64,000 nt of DNA from Solidesulfovibrio sp. (lineage in GTDB: Bacteria; Desulfobacterota; Desulfovibrionia; Desulfovibrionales; Desulfovibrionaceae). The stretch spans positions 16,319 through 80,318 of the forward strand of contig NZ_JARKOZ010000032.1 in NCBI RefSeq assembly GCF_029978005.1, read 5' to 3'. Each line of letters opens with the position of its first letter. Position 1 is the first letter of the stretch. The position numbers and the translations under genes were made by a program. A model generated the notes under the pieces. It did no database searches. It was not told the DNA's origin and was given only the letters and a program-made list of their open reading frames with translations. This document shows, one piece after another, positions 10,320-19,342 of this stretch.

Positions 10320-11738
10320 ATGGAAACTCCAAGCGCCAGGAAGCACGCCATACGCGGCATGTTCTTCGATCTGCTTGACGATCCCTGGAAGCATGCCGAC
10401 AAGGAACAGGAGGCGGCCCGTTTCGTTGCGGACGGCCTTCTCGTCGTGGAAAACGGAAAGATCGTGGATTTCGGCCCCGCAGGCGAGGTCGCCCCGCGCC
10501 ATGAAGGCGTCGAGACCACTCACATCAAGGACCGGCTCATTCTGCCGGGATTCATCGACGGCCACATCCACTTCCCCCAGGTGCGCGTGCTCGGCGCCTA
10601 CGGCAACCAGTTGCTGGACTGGCTGCAGAAGTGGATCTTCCCCGAGGAGATCAAGTACAGCGACCGCGCCTATGCCAAGGAAGCGGCGGGAAAGTTCTTC
10701 GACGCGCTTCTGGCCGGCGGCACCACCACCTGTCAGGCGTTTACCACCAGCTCGCCGGTGTCGACCGAGGAGTTTTTCGACGAGGCCACGCGCCGCAACA
10801 TGCGGGTCATCGCGGGCCTCACCGGCGTGGACCGTTTCGCGCCCAAGGAATTCCTGATCAGTCCCGACGACTTCTACACCGAGTCCAAGCGGCTCATCGA
10901 GCGCTACCACCGCAAGGGCCGCAACCTCTACGCCATCACCCCCCGCTTCGCCGTGGGCTGCACCGGCGAGATGATGGACCGCTGCCGCCGGCTCAAGGAG
11001 GAGCACCCCGACTGCTGGGTCAACACCCACATCTCGGAAAATCCCTCGGAAATCCGCACGGCCAAGGAGCATTTCCCCGAGTGCTCGGACTACACCCAGG
11101 TCCACGAGGAGCACGGACTTCTCGGGCCGAAGTTCACGGCCGGGCACGGCATCTGGCTCTCAAACGATGAGATGCGTCGGTTTTCCAAGGCCGGCGCGGC
11201 CATATCCTTCTGTCCGCTGTCCAACCTTTTCCTCGGCAGCGGGCTTTTCCGCCTGGGCCGGGCCAAGGATCCCGAGCATCCGGTGCGGCTGTCGGTCGGC
11301 AGCGACATGGGAGGCGGCAATGCGTTCAGCCTCGTGCGCGTGCTGGAGGAGGCCTACAAGGTCGGCATGTGCAACAACACCATGCTCGATGGCTCCGTGG
11401 ACCCGCGCGCCCAGGACCTGGCCGAGGCCGACCGCAACAAGCTCTCGCCCTACCGGGCCTTCTACCTGGCCACCCTCGGCGGAGCCCATTCCCTCTACCT
11501 CGACGACCTCCTCGGCAATTTCCAGCCGGGCAAGGAGGCCGATTTCGTGGTCCTCGACTGGAACGCCGGACAGGCGGCCATGGCCTGGCATCAATCCCTG
11601 GCCGTAGGCGAGGCCGGGCCGCGCACCATCGAGGAAGCGGCGCAGGTGCTTTTCGGCGTCATGGCCGCGGGCGACGACCGCAACGTGGACGAGACCTGGA
11701 TCGCCGGCGAGCGTGCCTACGCCAAGGCCGCGTCGTGA
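10320..11738 (+). CDS. guaD: Guanine deaminase (amidohydrolase family)
   Basis: LPGFIDGHIHFPQVRVLGAYGNQLLDWLQKWIFPEE, CQAFTTSS, VNTHISENPSEI, GHGIWLSNDEM, VGSDMGGGNAFS. Confidence 0.93.
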   Translation: METPSARKHAIRGMFFDLLDDPWKHADKEQEAARFVADGLLVVENGKIVDFGPAGEVAPRHEGVETTHIKDRLILPGFIDGHIHFPQVRVLGAYGNQLLDWLQKWIFPEEIKYSDRAYAKEAAGKFFDALLAGGTTTCQAFTTSSPVSTEEFFDEATRRNMRVIAGLTGVDRFAPKEFLISPDDFYTESKRLIERYHRKGRNLYAITPRFAVGCTGEMMDRCRRLKEEHPDCWVNTHISENPSEIRTAKEHFPECSDYTQVHEEHGLLGPKFTAGHGIWLSNDEMRRFSKAGAAISFCPLSNLFLGSGLFRLGRAKDPEHPVRLSVGSDMGGGNAFSLVRVLEEAYKVGMCNNTMLDGSVDPRAQDLAEADRNKLSPYRAFYLATLGGAHSLYLDDLLGNFQPGKEADFVVLDWNAGQAAMAWHQSLAVGEAGPRTIEEAAQVLFGVMAAGDDRNVDETWIAGERAYAKAAS

Positions 11739-11810
11739 CCCGGCATGCGTCGTCGGCCGCGACCGGGACTCGACCGGGCGCGGCCGGCGGCGGGCCGAAA
11801 GGAGGTCGAC

Positions 11811-12458
11811 ATGGAAGTGCGCGTGGCCCGGGCTTCGGCCGTGGCGTCCCAACGGGTGCCTCCCGGGCGGGAGGAATGGTTCCTGGCCTGGCAACGCGGG
11901 GTCTCGGCCGCGGCCGAGACCTTTCCCGGCTATCGCGGTGCGGACGTCTATCCGCCGGGGCCAGGACAGGGCGAGCAGTGGATCGCGGTGATCCATTTCG
12001 ACGCGCCCGAGCAGCTCGACGCCTGGCTGGCGTCTCCGGTGCGGGCGCAGTGGGTGGCGAAGCTTCGGGAGAACGTGGGCGATTTCGAGCTGGAGGCCTT
12101 TTCCCGGGGCTTCGGCCCCTGGTTCGCCTGCCTTCGCGACGCGCCGGACCGGGCCGCGCCCGCGGGCTGGAAGATGGCCCTGGTGGTGCTCCTGGGGCTT
12201 TACCCCACGGTGATGGTCCTGACGCTTTTCCCAGGGCCGCTTCTGGCGCCCCTGGGCCTGCCCGTGTCCATGCTCCTTGGCAACGCCATGAGCATCGCCA
12301 TCCTGCAATGGGGGGTGATGCCGCTTTTAAGCGCCGCCTTCGCCACCTGGCTTACGGCCTCGGGCCCGGCCGGCCGCCGGGCGACTCTGCTGGGCCTGGC
12401 GGTCATCGCCGCGTGCCTGGCCTTGCTGGTTCTTTTCTTCGGGGCGGTGGCGGGGTAG
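11811..12458 (+). CDS. Antibiotic-biosynthesis-monooxygenase-like (ABM) domain protein with C-terminal transmembrane segments
   Basis: GREEWFLAWQRGVSAAAETFPGYRGADVYPPG...WIAVIHFDAPEQLDAWLASPVRAQWVAKL; hydrophobic C-terminus; AAAGGAGG before ATG at 11811. Confidence 0.7.
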   Translation: MEVRVARASAVASQRVPPGREEWFLAWQRGVSAAAETFPGYRGADVYPPGPGQGEQWIAVIHFDAPEQLDAWLASPVRAQWVAKLRENVGDFELEAFSRGFGPWFACLRDAPDRAAPAGWKMALVVLLGLYPTVMVLTLFPGPLLAPLGLPVSMLLGNAMSIAILQWGVMPLLSAAFATWLTASGPAGRRATLLGLAVIAACLALLVLFFGAVAG

Positions 12459-12482
12459 AAGCGCGGCCTTCGACCGGAACGC

Positions 12483-13901
12483 TCAGGTCCGGGTCGGGAT
12501 GCCGTGGATGCGCAGGTAGCGGTAGAGGCTCTGCTTGCCGAGCTCGGACATCTCGCAGGCCTTGTGGATGTCGCCGCCGGTCTGCTGCATGAGGCTTCGG
12601 AAGTAGCGGTACTCGGTGTCCTTCTTGTAGGCGTCGAAGGGCGTGATCGCCATCTCCCCCGAAGCGGCGGCGGGTTCGGCCTGGGGCGACGGCTCGAGTT
12701 CCAGGCCGTTCGTCGCGTCCTGCCGCTTGCCGCTCATGACGCGGATGCGCACCTCGGGCGGCAGGTGCTTGGGGTAGAGGGTGGGCTCGAACTGGGCGCG
12801 CACGATGATGTTTTCCATAAGGTTGACCAGTTCGCGCACGTTGCCCGGCCAGTCGTACTCCTGGAGGCAGTCCAGGAACTCCGGCGAGAAGCCCTTGAGC
12901 GGCACCTTGTACTTCTTGCAGTAGGCGTTCATGTAGTGGATGGTCAGCTCGCGGATGTCCTCGCCGCGCTCGCGCAGGGGCGGAATGTGGATGTGCATGG
13001 TGCGCAGGCGGAAAAGCAGGTCGTTGCGGAAGTCGCCCAACGCCACCAGGGCTTCGAGGTCCTTGTTCGTGGCGGCGACCAGGCGGAAGTCGCTGGTCTC
13101 CTCCTCCTTGGCGCCGACCGGGCGGAAGCGGCGCTCCTGGAGCACGCGCAAAAACGCCTTCTGCTGGGAAAAGGGCAGCTCGCCCACCTCGTCGAGGAAA
13201 AGCGTCCCCTTGTCCGCCTGCTTGATGAGGCCTTCCTGTTTTTTTTCCGCGCCGGTGAACGCCCCCTTGGCGTGGCCGAAGAGCACCGACTCGATGAGCG
13301 TTTCCGTGAGGCTCGAGCAGTCCACCACCACGAAGGGCCCTTCGGCCCGGTCGCTGTTGTCGTGGATGGCCCGGGCGAAGAGCTCCTTGCCCGTGCCGGT
13401 CTCGCCGGTAATCAGCGTGTTGGCGTCGGCGTTGGCTGCCTGAGCCACGAGGTCCAGGCAGCTGGCCACGCGCTGGCTGTTGCCGATGATGCCCTCGCGC
13501 TTAAGCGCCACGGTCGGCGGGCGGTGGGTGAATTTTTCCTTGCGGTACTGGAGGGCGCGAATGAGCGGCAGGGTCATGGACTCGGCCGTGGCCGGCTTCT
13601 CGATGTAGTCCCAGGCGCCGTTCTTGATGGCCAGTTCCGCGCCGTTGGGGTAGCTCGCGCCGGTGAAGATGATGACTTCCGGGGCCTTGTCGCGTTCGGT
13701 GATCCTGGGGATGGACAGCAGGCCGTTGCCGTCGGGCAGGTCCACGTCGAGGTAGACGACATCGTAGATTTCGTTGTCCAGGGCCTCGAGCCCCTTGGTC
13801 AGGCTCGGGCGCGCCTCGACCTCGTGCCCCATGCCCTCGATGACCAGCTTGCACACCTCGCGGATGTGGGTGTCGTCGTCGATCACCAGAATCTTCGCCA
13901 T
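12483..13901 (-). CDS. Sigma-54-dependent response regulator (receiver-AAA+-Fis HTH)
   Basis: ILVIDDDTHIREVC receiver; GETGTGKELFARAIH, GAFTGAEKKQEG, RLVAATNKDLEALV; C-terminal HTH. No adjacent kinase. Confidence 0.93.
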   Translation of the reverse strand: MAKILVIDDDTHIREVCKLVIEGMGHEVEARPSLTKGLEALDNEIYDVVYLDVDLPDGNGLLSIPRITERDKAPEVIIFTGASYPNGAELAIKNGAWDYIEKPATAESMTLPLIRALQYRKEKFTHRPPTVALKREGIIGNSQRVASCLDLVAQAANADANTLITGETGTGKELFARAIHDNSDRAEGPFVVVDCSSLTETLIESVLFGHAKGAFTGAEKKQEGLIKQADKGTLFLDEVGELPFSQQKAFLRVLQERRFRPVGAKEEETSDFRLVAATNKDLEALVALGDFRNDLLFRLRTMHIHIPPLRERGEDIRELTIHYMNAYCKKYKVPLKGFSPEFLDCLQEYDWPGNVRELVNLMENIIVRAQFEPTLYPKHLPPEVRIRVMSGKRQDATNGLELEPSPQAEPAAASGEMAITPFDAYKKDTEYRYFRSLMQQTGGDIHKACEMSELGKQSLYRYLRIHGIPTRT

Positions 13902-14028
13902 TTGGCCTCCCTTGTGTCCCCCGACACACGGGAATGTGTAAGGGGTAGCGCCCTTTTTGTCGAGACGGGGCGGCGCGACGTTTGACGGGGGCCGGCCCGG
14001 TTCGTAAGGATCGGGTCAGGAGGCGGAC

Positions 14029-14463
14029 ATGACCGACGAAACGACCCCGCGGCGGCGGCCCATCCTGGTCTGGGTGATCTTTCTTTTCTACCTCGTCAGT
14101 TCCGTGCAGGTGATCGTGGGGCTTTTCTTCGTCACGGCCGGCGGCGTGGCCATGGCCCCGGAGCAGCAGGCCTACCTGGCCAAGTTCACGGTCATGGACC
14201 GGGTGATCGGCTACGTGAACGCCGGGCTCACCCTGGTCGGGGTGACGCTTCTTTTCGCCTTGCGCAAGCGGGCGGTGAGCGTGCTGGCCCTGGCGTTTGC
14301 CTGCAACATGTTCTCCACGGCCGTGGTCTGGTACAAGACCGACCCCTTTTCCGTCATCTCTCCCAAGGGGCTCATCGCCCAGGGCCTGAGCGTCGTGCTT
14401 TTCGGCGCGGTGGTCTTCTACGCCTGGCGGCTGGACAAGCGGGGAGTGTTGTGCAGGCCGTGA
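14029..14463 (+). CDS. Small multi-TM membrane protein of unknown function
   Basis: Four hydrophobic segments; well-formed ORF with GGAGG upstream. Confidence 0.65.
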   Translation: MTDETTPRRRPILVWVIFLFYLVSSVQVIVGLFFVTAGGVAMAPEQQAYLAKFTVMDRVIGYVNAGLTLVGVTLLFALRKRAVSVLALAFACNMFSTAVVWYKTDPFSVISPKGLIAQGLSVVLFGAVVFYAWRLDKRGVLCRP

Positions 14464-14537
14464 GGCAGTCCCTATAAACGGTTTTGGAATGCGGCGGCGT
14501 TCTTGACTCGCCCCATGAAGTACGGCAGGAGAAAAGC

Positions 14538-14816
14538 ATGACGCTTTTGTTCGATCAATCCAAGGCTATCGAAAAAGCCCTCGGCGAGGAAGCCGCCAAA
14601 CCGGTCATCGAAGCGTTTCAGACTTCGGATCAACGCGTGATGTCGGCCTTGCTGGCCGAGGTGGCGACCAAGGCCGACGTGGAGCGGTTGCGCGGGGAGC
14701 TCAACGCGCGCTTGGCGCGTCTGGAAAACATGGTCAAGGTGCTCATCGGGCTGGCGGCGCTCGCCGTGGCTTTTTTCAGCCCGGTTGCCGAAAAATTGCT
14801 GGGCCATCTCAAATAA
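14538..14816 (+). CDS. Small coiled-coil protein with C-terminal TM segment
   Basis: ATKADVERLRGELNARLARLENMVKVLIGLAALAVAFFSPV; AGGAG upstream of ATG at 14538. Confidence 0.65.
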   Translation: MTLLFDQSKAIEKALGEEAAKPVIEAFQTSDQRVMSALLAEVATKADVERLRGELNARLARLENMVKVLIGLAALAVAFFSPVAEKLLGHLK

Positions 14817-14837
14817 CGCCTCTCCTGCTTCCCCGCC

Positions 14838-15584
14838 TCAAACGCTTCGCGCCATGACGACTTCGTAGGTCGTGGCCATGCCGTCCCCGGCGCGAAAGCG
14901 CTCTTCATAATACCGCACGAAGTCCCGATACCGCTTGGGGCTTCCCGCCTTGGCTCCCGGGGTGTGCGTGACGCCCGCGCCCTTGAGGCTTCGCAGCATG
15001 GCGGCCACGCTCTCGTGCGTGATGACATGCGTCTCTTCGCTGATCGAAGCTGTGACGCCCGGCAGACTCGCGAAAAGCTCCCGATAAAACGAGGCCGGCC
15101 GCATGGGGTAGACCGCGCCGAAACCCGTGGCCCGCGACGCCTCCTCCAGTTCCCGAAGCGTCCCCTCCACGTAAAGCGCGAGGGCGAAGCCGCCGCCCGG
15201 GCGCAGCAAGGCCAGATCGGCCGGGATGGACGCGGACGGGGCGGCGTACCAGTGCATGGCCGAGGCCGAGCACAGGAAATCGAAGGTGGCCGGGCGAAAC
15301 GGCGGCTGCTCGCCGTCGGCCGCGACCTTGCGCGCCCCGGGCATGGCGGCGTGCTCCAGCATGCCGGGCGAGAGGTCGAGGGCCACGTAGACGCCGCACT
15401 TATGGCGCGGCGCGAGCTCGCGCGTGAGCAGGCCGCTGCCCGCGCCGATCTCCAGCACGCGGCCGCGAAGCTCCGGCGGACAGAGATCGGCCAGGCGCGC
15501 CGCCACGAGCCGCTGCACCCGGGCCGCGCCCTCGTAGGTGGCCCCGGCCCGGTCGAAACGCCGGCGGATGGGATCGGTCTTCAC
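14838..15584 (-). CDS. bioC: Malonyl-ACP O-methyltransferase-like protein (BioC)
   Basis: IRRRFDRAGATYEGAARVQRLVAARL...LEIGAGSGLLTRELA SAM motif; GTG start; operonic with bioF. Confidence 0.85.
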   Translation of the reverse strand: MKTDPIRRRFDRAGATYEGAARVQRLVAARLADLCPPELRGRVLEIGAGSGLLTRELAPRHKCGVYVALDLSPGMLEHAAMPGARKVAADGEQPPFRPATFDFLCSASAMHWYAAPSASIPADLALLRPGGGFALALYVEGTLRELEEASRATGFGAVYPMRPASFYRELFASLPGVTASISEETHVITHESVAAMLRSLKGAGVTHTPGAKAGSPKRYRDFVRYYEERFRAGDGMATTYEVVMARSV

Positions 15585-16180
15585 GCCGGAAGCTCCGCCA
15601 GAAGGGCAGGGGAGGGGAAATGCCCGCCGTCGTGCACGGCAAGCTTCGCGCCGGGAAGCAGGGCCAGCGCCCTGTCCAGGGCCTTGCGGCGCACGATGCG
15701 GTCCCCCTCTCCCCAGACCACGGCGACGTTGGCGGCCGGGACCGGCGCGTCGGCCACGGTAGAGGCCAGGAGATAGTCGAGCCCGGTCGCCAGGAGCCCG
15801 GCCCAGTCCGGATTCCAGGCCGGCGCGCCGGGCACGCCGCAGTTGCCCCAGAAGGCGCGCACGGTCGCCTCGGGTGCGCTCGCCATGGCGTCGCGCATGG
15901 ACCGGACCAGGCGCTCGGGAAAGCTGTCGGCAAAACGGGCGAAGGGCGCGATAAGCACCACCTTGCGGCAGTTCGGGAAAAGGGCCGCGCCGTGGCGCAG
16001 CAGCATGTGCGCGCCCGTGGACCAGCCCATGAGCAGGCGCGGCCGGGCGGCCGCGACCCGGGCGACAAGCGTCGCCTCGTCGCCGTCCAGAAACGGCGCG
16101 GCGAAAGCGGCGCGGCCCGAAAGCCCGGGAAAGAGCGTTTCGGGACCGGCCCAGCCGGAGAGGAAAAACGCGTCGGTCAT
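15581..16180 (-). CDS. Alpha/beta hydrolase, probable pimeloyl-ACP methyl ester esterase analogue (BioH/BioG role)
   Basis: GWSTGAHMLLRHG nucleophile elbow; position between bioC and bioF; ATGA-type overlaps on both sides. Confidence 0.75.
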   Translation of the reverse strand: MTDAFFLSGWAGPETLFPGLSGRAAFAAPFLDGDEATLVARVAAARPRLLMGWSTGAHMLLRHGAALFPNCRKVVLIAPFARFADSFPERLVRSMRDAMASAPEATVRAFWGNCGVPGAPAWNPDWAGLLATGLDYLLASTVADAPVPAANVAVVWGEGDRIVRRKALDRALALLPGAKLAVHDGGHFPSPALLAELPA

Positions 16181-17355
16181 GGAAAAAACGAAACCCGGAG
16201 CCTGGAAAAGCCGAGGCGGATGCGACGCACGTCCTCGTCCGTGAGGTCGGCCCGAAGCGACAGGCGAAGCCTCGCCGTGCCATCGGGCACGGTGGGCGGC
16301 CGCACGGCGGCCACGAGCAGCCCCTCGGCCATGAGCAACGCCTGGGCGTGGAGCGCCACCCGGTTGCGGCCGCAGGCCACGGGGATGATCTGGGTGGTCG
16401 AGCCCATGGTGTCGAAGCCCAGTCCGTTCAAATGGTCCCGGATCTCCTTGGACAGGCGCATGAGCCGCGTGCCGAGGGCCGGATTGGCCTTGATGTGGCG
16501 CAGCGCCGCCAACGCCGCGCCGAGCACCGCCGGCGGCAGGGCCGTGGAAAAGATGAACGAGCGGCCGCGGTTGCGCAAAAGCTCGATGGTCTCCACCCGG
16601 CCGGCGATGAACCCGCCCTGGGACCCCAGCGCCTTGCTGAGCGTCCCCACGTGCACGTCCACGTCATCGGAGAGCCCAAGAGCCGCCGTCAGGCCGCGTC
16701 CCCGGCCGATCACCCCGGTGGCGTGGGCCTCGTCCACAACCACCAGCGCCCCGTGGGCTTTGCCAAGCTCGACGATCCGCGCTAAGGGAGCCACGTCGCC
16801 GTCCATGCTGAAGACCGTGTCCGTGACCACGATTTTCTTCTCGGCCTGCGCCTCGCGCGTGAGCAACCGCTCCAGATGCTCCATGTCCAGATGCCGATAG
16901 CGCACGAGCCGGGCTCCGGAGAGCCGGATGCCGTCGATGATGCTGGCGTGGTTGAGGCGGTCGGAAAAAACTACGGTATGCCGGTCGGCCAGGGCGGAGA
17001 AGACGGCCAGGTTGGCGGCGTAGCCGCTGCCGGTGACCAGCGCCGCTTCCTGGTACTTGAACGAGGCCAGCTCCGCCTCCAGCGTCTCGGCCAGGGCGAA
17101 GTTGCCGGTGATGAGCCGCGAGGCCCCGGACGAGCAACCGTAACGCTCCAGGGCCTTGGCCGCGCCGAGGACGAGATCCATGTGCCCGGCAAGGCCGAGG
17201 TAGTTGTTGGAGGCGAGGTTCAAGACCCGCGTTCCCGAATAGAGCAATTCCCGGGCCGCGCCGTCGTCTATCGGCGGTATGGTCCGGAAACTGTCCGAGT
17301 TGCGAAGCCTGGCCGCCTCGGGCACGATGTATCTGCCGAAAAAGGATGTACTCAT
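16177..17355 (-). CDS. bioF: 8-amino-7-oxononanoate synthase
   Basis: NNYLGLAGHMDLVLGAAKALERYGCSSGASRLITGN, VVDEAHATGVIGRGRGLTAA, GTLSKALGSQGGFI; start could also be 17388. Confidence 0.92.
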   Translation of the reverse strand: MSTSFFGRYIVPEAARLRNSDSFRTIPPIDDGAARELLYSGTRVLNLASNNYLGLAGHMDLVLGAAKALERYGCSSGASRLITGNFALAETLEAELASFKYQEAALVTGSGYAANLAVFSALADRHTVVFSDRLNHASIIDGIRLSGARLVRYRHLDMEHLERLLTREAQAEKKIVVTDTVFSMDGDVAPLARIVELGKAHGALVVVDEAHATGVIGRGRGLTAALGLSDDVDVHVGTLSKALGSQGGFIAGRVETIELLRNRGRSFIFSTALPPAVLGAALAALRHIKANPALGTRLMRLSKEIRDHLNGLGFDTMGSTTQIIPVACGRNRVALHAQALLMAEGLLVAAVRPPTVPDGTARLRLSLRADLTDEDVRRIRLGFSRLRVSFFP

Positions 17356-17380
17356 GGCTGACGGTTCCGGGAGGGAGTCC

Positions 17381-18697
17381 ATGCGCATCTGGCATCCCTG
17401 CACCCAGATGAAGGATCACGAGGCGTATCCTCCCGTCTTTATGGATCGGGGTCAAGGGATTTACCTGTACGACCGGGAGGGCAACGCCTACATCGACGCC
17501 ATATCCTCCTGGTGGGTCAACCTGTTCGGACACGCCAATCCCCGAATCGTCGAACGCGTGACCGAACAGCTTTCCCGGCTTGAGCACGTCATCTTCGCCG
17601 GCGCGACCCACGCCCCGGCCGAGGAACTGGCCGAGCGGCTGCTGGCCGTGGCCATGCCGGGGCTTTCGCGCGTCTTTTTCGCGGACAACGGCTCCTGCGC
17701 CGTGGAAGCGGCGCTCAAGATGAGCCATGCCTCCTTCCGCAACCTGGGGCATCCCGAGAAATGCCGCTTCCTGTTTCTGTCCAACGGCTACCACGGCGAG
17801 ACGGCCGGGGCGCTCGGCGTTTGCGGCGACAGGCTCTACGCCGCCCCGTTCAAACCGCTTTTCATCGAGCAGATCGAGGTGCCCGGCCCGGACTGCCTGG
17901 CCTGTCCCCACGGCAGGACGCGCGAAACCTGCGACACGGAGTGCTTCGCGGCCATGGAGGCGGCCATCGACGCCCACAAGGCCGAGCTGGCCGGGGTCAT
18001 CGTCGAGCCGCTGGTGCAGTGCGCCGGGGGCATGCGCATGTACCCGCCGGCCTATCTGGCCAAGCTGCGCCGGGCCACGACCGAGGCCGGCATCCATTTC
18101 ATCGCCGACGAGATCGCCGTGGGGTTCGGGCGCACCGGCAGCATGTTCGCCTGCGAGCAGGCCGGGGCCACGCCGGACTTCATGTGCCTCTCGAAGGGCA
18201 TCACCGGCGGCACGCTGCCCCTTTCCTGCGTGCTGACCACCGACGCGGTGTTTGACGCCTTTTACCACGACTACGTGGAGGACAAGGCGTTTCTGCATTC
18301 CCACAGCTACACCGGCAACCCCCTGGCCTGCGCCGCCGCCTGCGCCACGCTGCGCATCTTCGAGGAAGACGACGTCATCGCGGCCAACGTGGCCAGGATC
18401 GCCTACCTGCAGGAGGCCGTGCGCGGGCGGTTCGCCGGCTGCAAGCACGTTGCGGAGATACGCAACACGGGCTGGATCACGGCGGTGGAGCTTTACGCCG
18501 ACCCGGGGCGCGGGGAGCCCTTCGACTGGCGCTCGCGCACGGGCTTTCGGATCTACCGGGCGGCGCTCCGGCGCGGGGCGTGGCTTCGCAACCTCGGCGA
18601 CATCGTCTATTTTATGCCGCCCTACGTCATCACCAACGAGGAAATCGACCGGCTGGCGGACATCGCCATCGATTCGGTCAGGGAGGTGCTCGGATGA
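17381..18697 (+). CDS. bioA: Adenosylmethionine-8-amino-7-oxononanoate aminotransferase
   Basis: IWHPCTQMKDHE, ISSWWVNLFGHANPRI, NGYHGETAGALGV, ADEIAVGFGRTGSMFACEQAG; GGGAGGGAG precedes ATG at 17381 (17354 also possible). Confidence 0.95.
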   Translation: MRIWHPCTQMKDHEAYPPVFMDRGQGIYLYDREGNAYIDAISSWWVNLFGHANPRIVERVTEQLSRLEHVIFAGATHAPAEELAERLLAVAMPGLSRVFFADNGSCAVEAALKMSHASFRNLGHPEKCRFLFLSNGYHGETAGALGVCGDRLYAAPFKPLFIEQIEVPGPDCLACPHGRTRETCDTECFAAMEAAIDAHKAELAGVIVEPLVQCAGGMRMYPPAYLAKLRRATTEAGIHFIADEIAVGFGRTGSMFACEQAGATPDFMCLSKGITGGTLPLSCVLTTDAVFDAFYHDYVEDKAFLHSHSYTGNPLACAAACATLRIFEEDDVIAANVARIAYLQEAVRGRFAGCKHVAEIRNTGWITAVELYADPGRGEPFDWRSRTGFRIYRAALRRGAWLRNLGDIVYFMPPYVITNEEIDRLADIAIDSVREVLG

Positions 18698-19278
18698 AGC
18701 GCTATTGCATCACCGGCACGGGCACGGGCATCGGCAAGTCGCATTTTGCGGCGCTCCTGGCTCGCCGGCTCAAGGAAGAGGGCAAGTCGGTGCGTTACAT
18801 CAAGCCCGTGGCCACGGGCTATCCCGAGGACGACGACGCGGCCTTCGTGGCGCGCCGGGCCGGACTCGCCCCCGAGGACGCGGTCACGCTCTACACGGCC
18901 GCCGAGCCGGCCTCGCCGTGCTTCGTGTTCGATCCGTTTCCCTTCGAGGAATGCGTGGCGCGGATGGAGGCGCTGTGCGCGGACCGCGACGCGGTGCTGA
19001 TCGAAAGCGCCGGCGGCCTGGCCGTGCCGCTTGGCGTGCGGCGCTACAACTACCATTTCGCCCTGGAGCTCGGCTGCGACGTCATCCTGGTGGTCCCGAA
19101 CCGCCTCGGCTGCCTGTCCGACGCCGTGGTCTACGGCCATTTCGCCCAGCGGCACCGGATGGCGCTCGAAGCCATCGCCCTAAACGACTTCTTCGCCGAA
19201 AGCCCCGGCCACGCCGACCGCAACGCCGCGGAACTGGAGCGGCAGTTTCCGGGGAAGGTGGGATATCGGTATGGCTGA
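18694..19278 (+). CDS. bioD: Dethiobiotin synthetase
   Basis: ITGTGTGIGKSHFAALLARRLKEEGKSVRYIKPVATGY; overlaps bioA stop. Confidence 0.92.
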   Translation: MKRYCITGTGTGIGKSHFAALLARRLKEEGKSVRYIKPVATGYPEDDDAAFVARRAGLAPEDAVTLYTAAEPASPCFVFDPFPFEECVARMEALCADRDAVLIESAGGLAVPLGVRRYNYHFALELGCDVILVVPNRLGCLSDAVVYGHFAQRHRMALEAIALNDFFAESPGHADRNAAELERQFPGKVGYRYG

Positions 19279-19342
19279 GGCAAAGTTCTCGCGGTGAAGC
19301 GAGGGGGAACCCCCGTCGGGATTTTTCCTCGGCAACTGGGCG

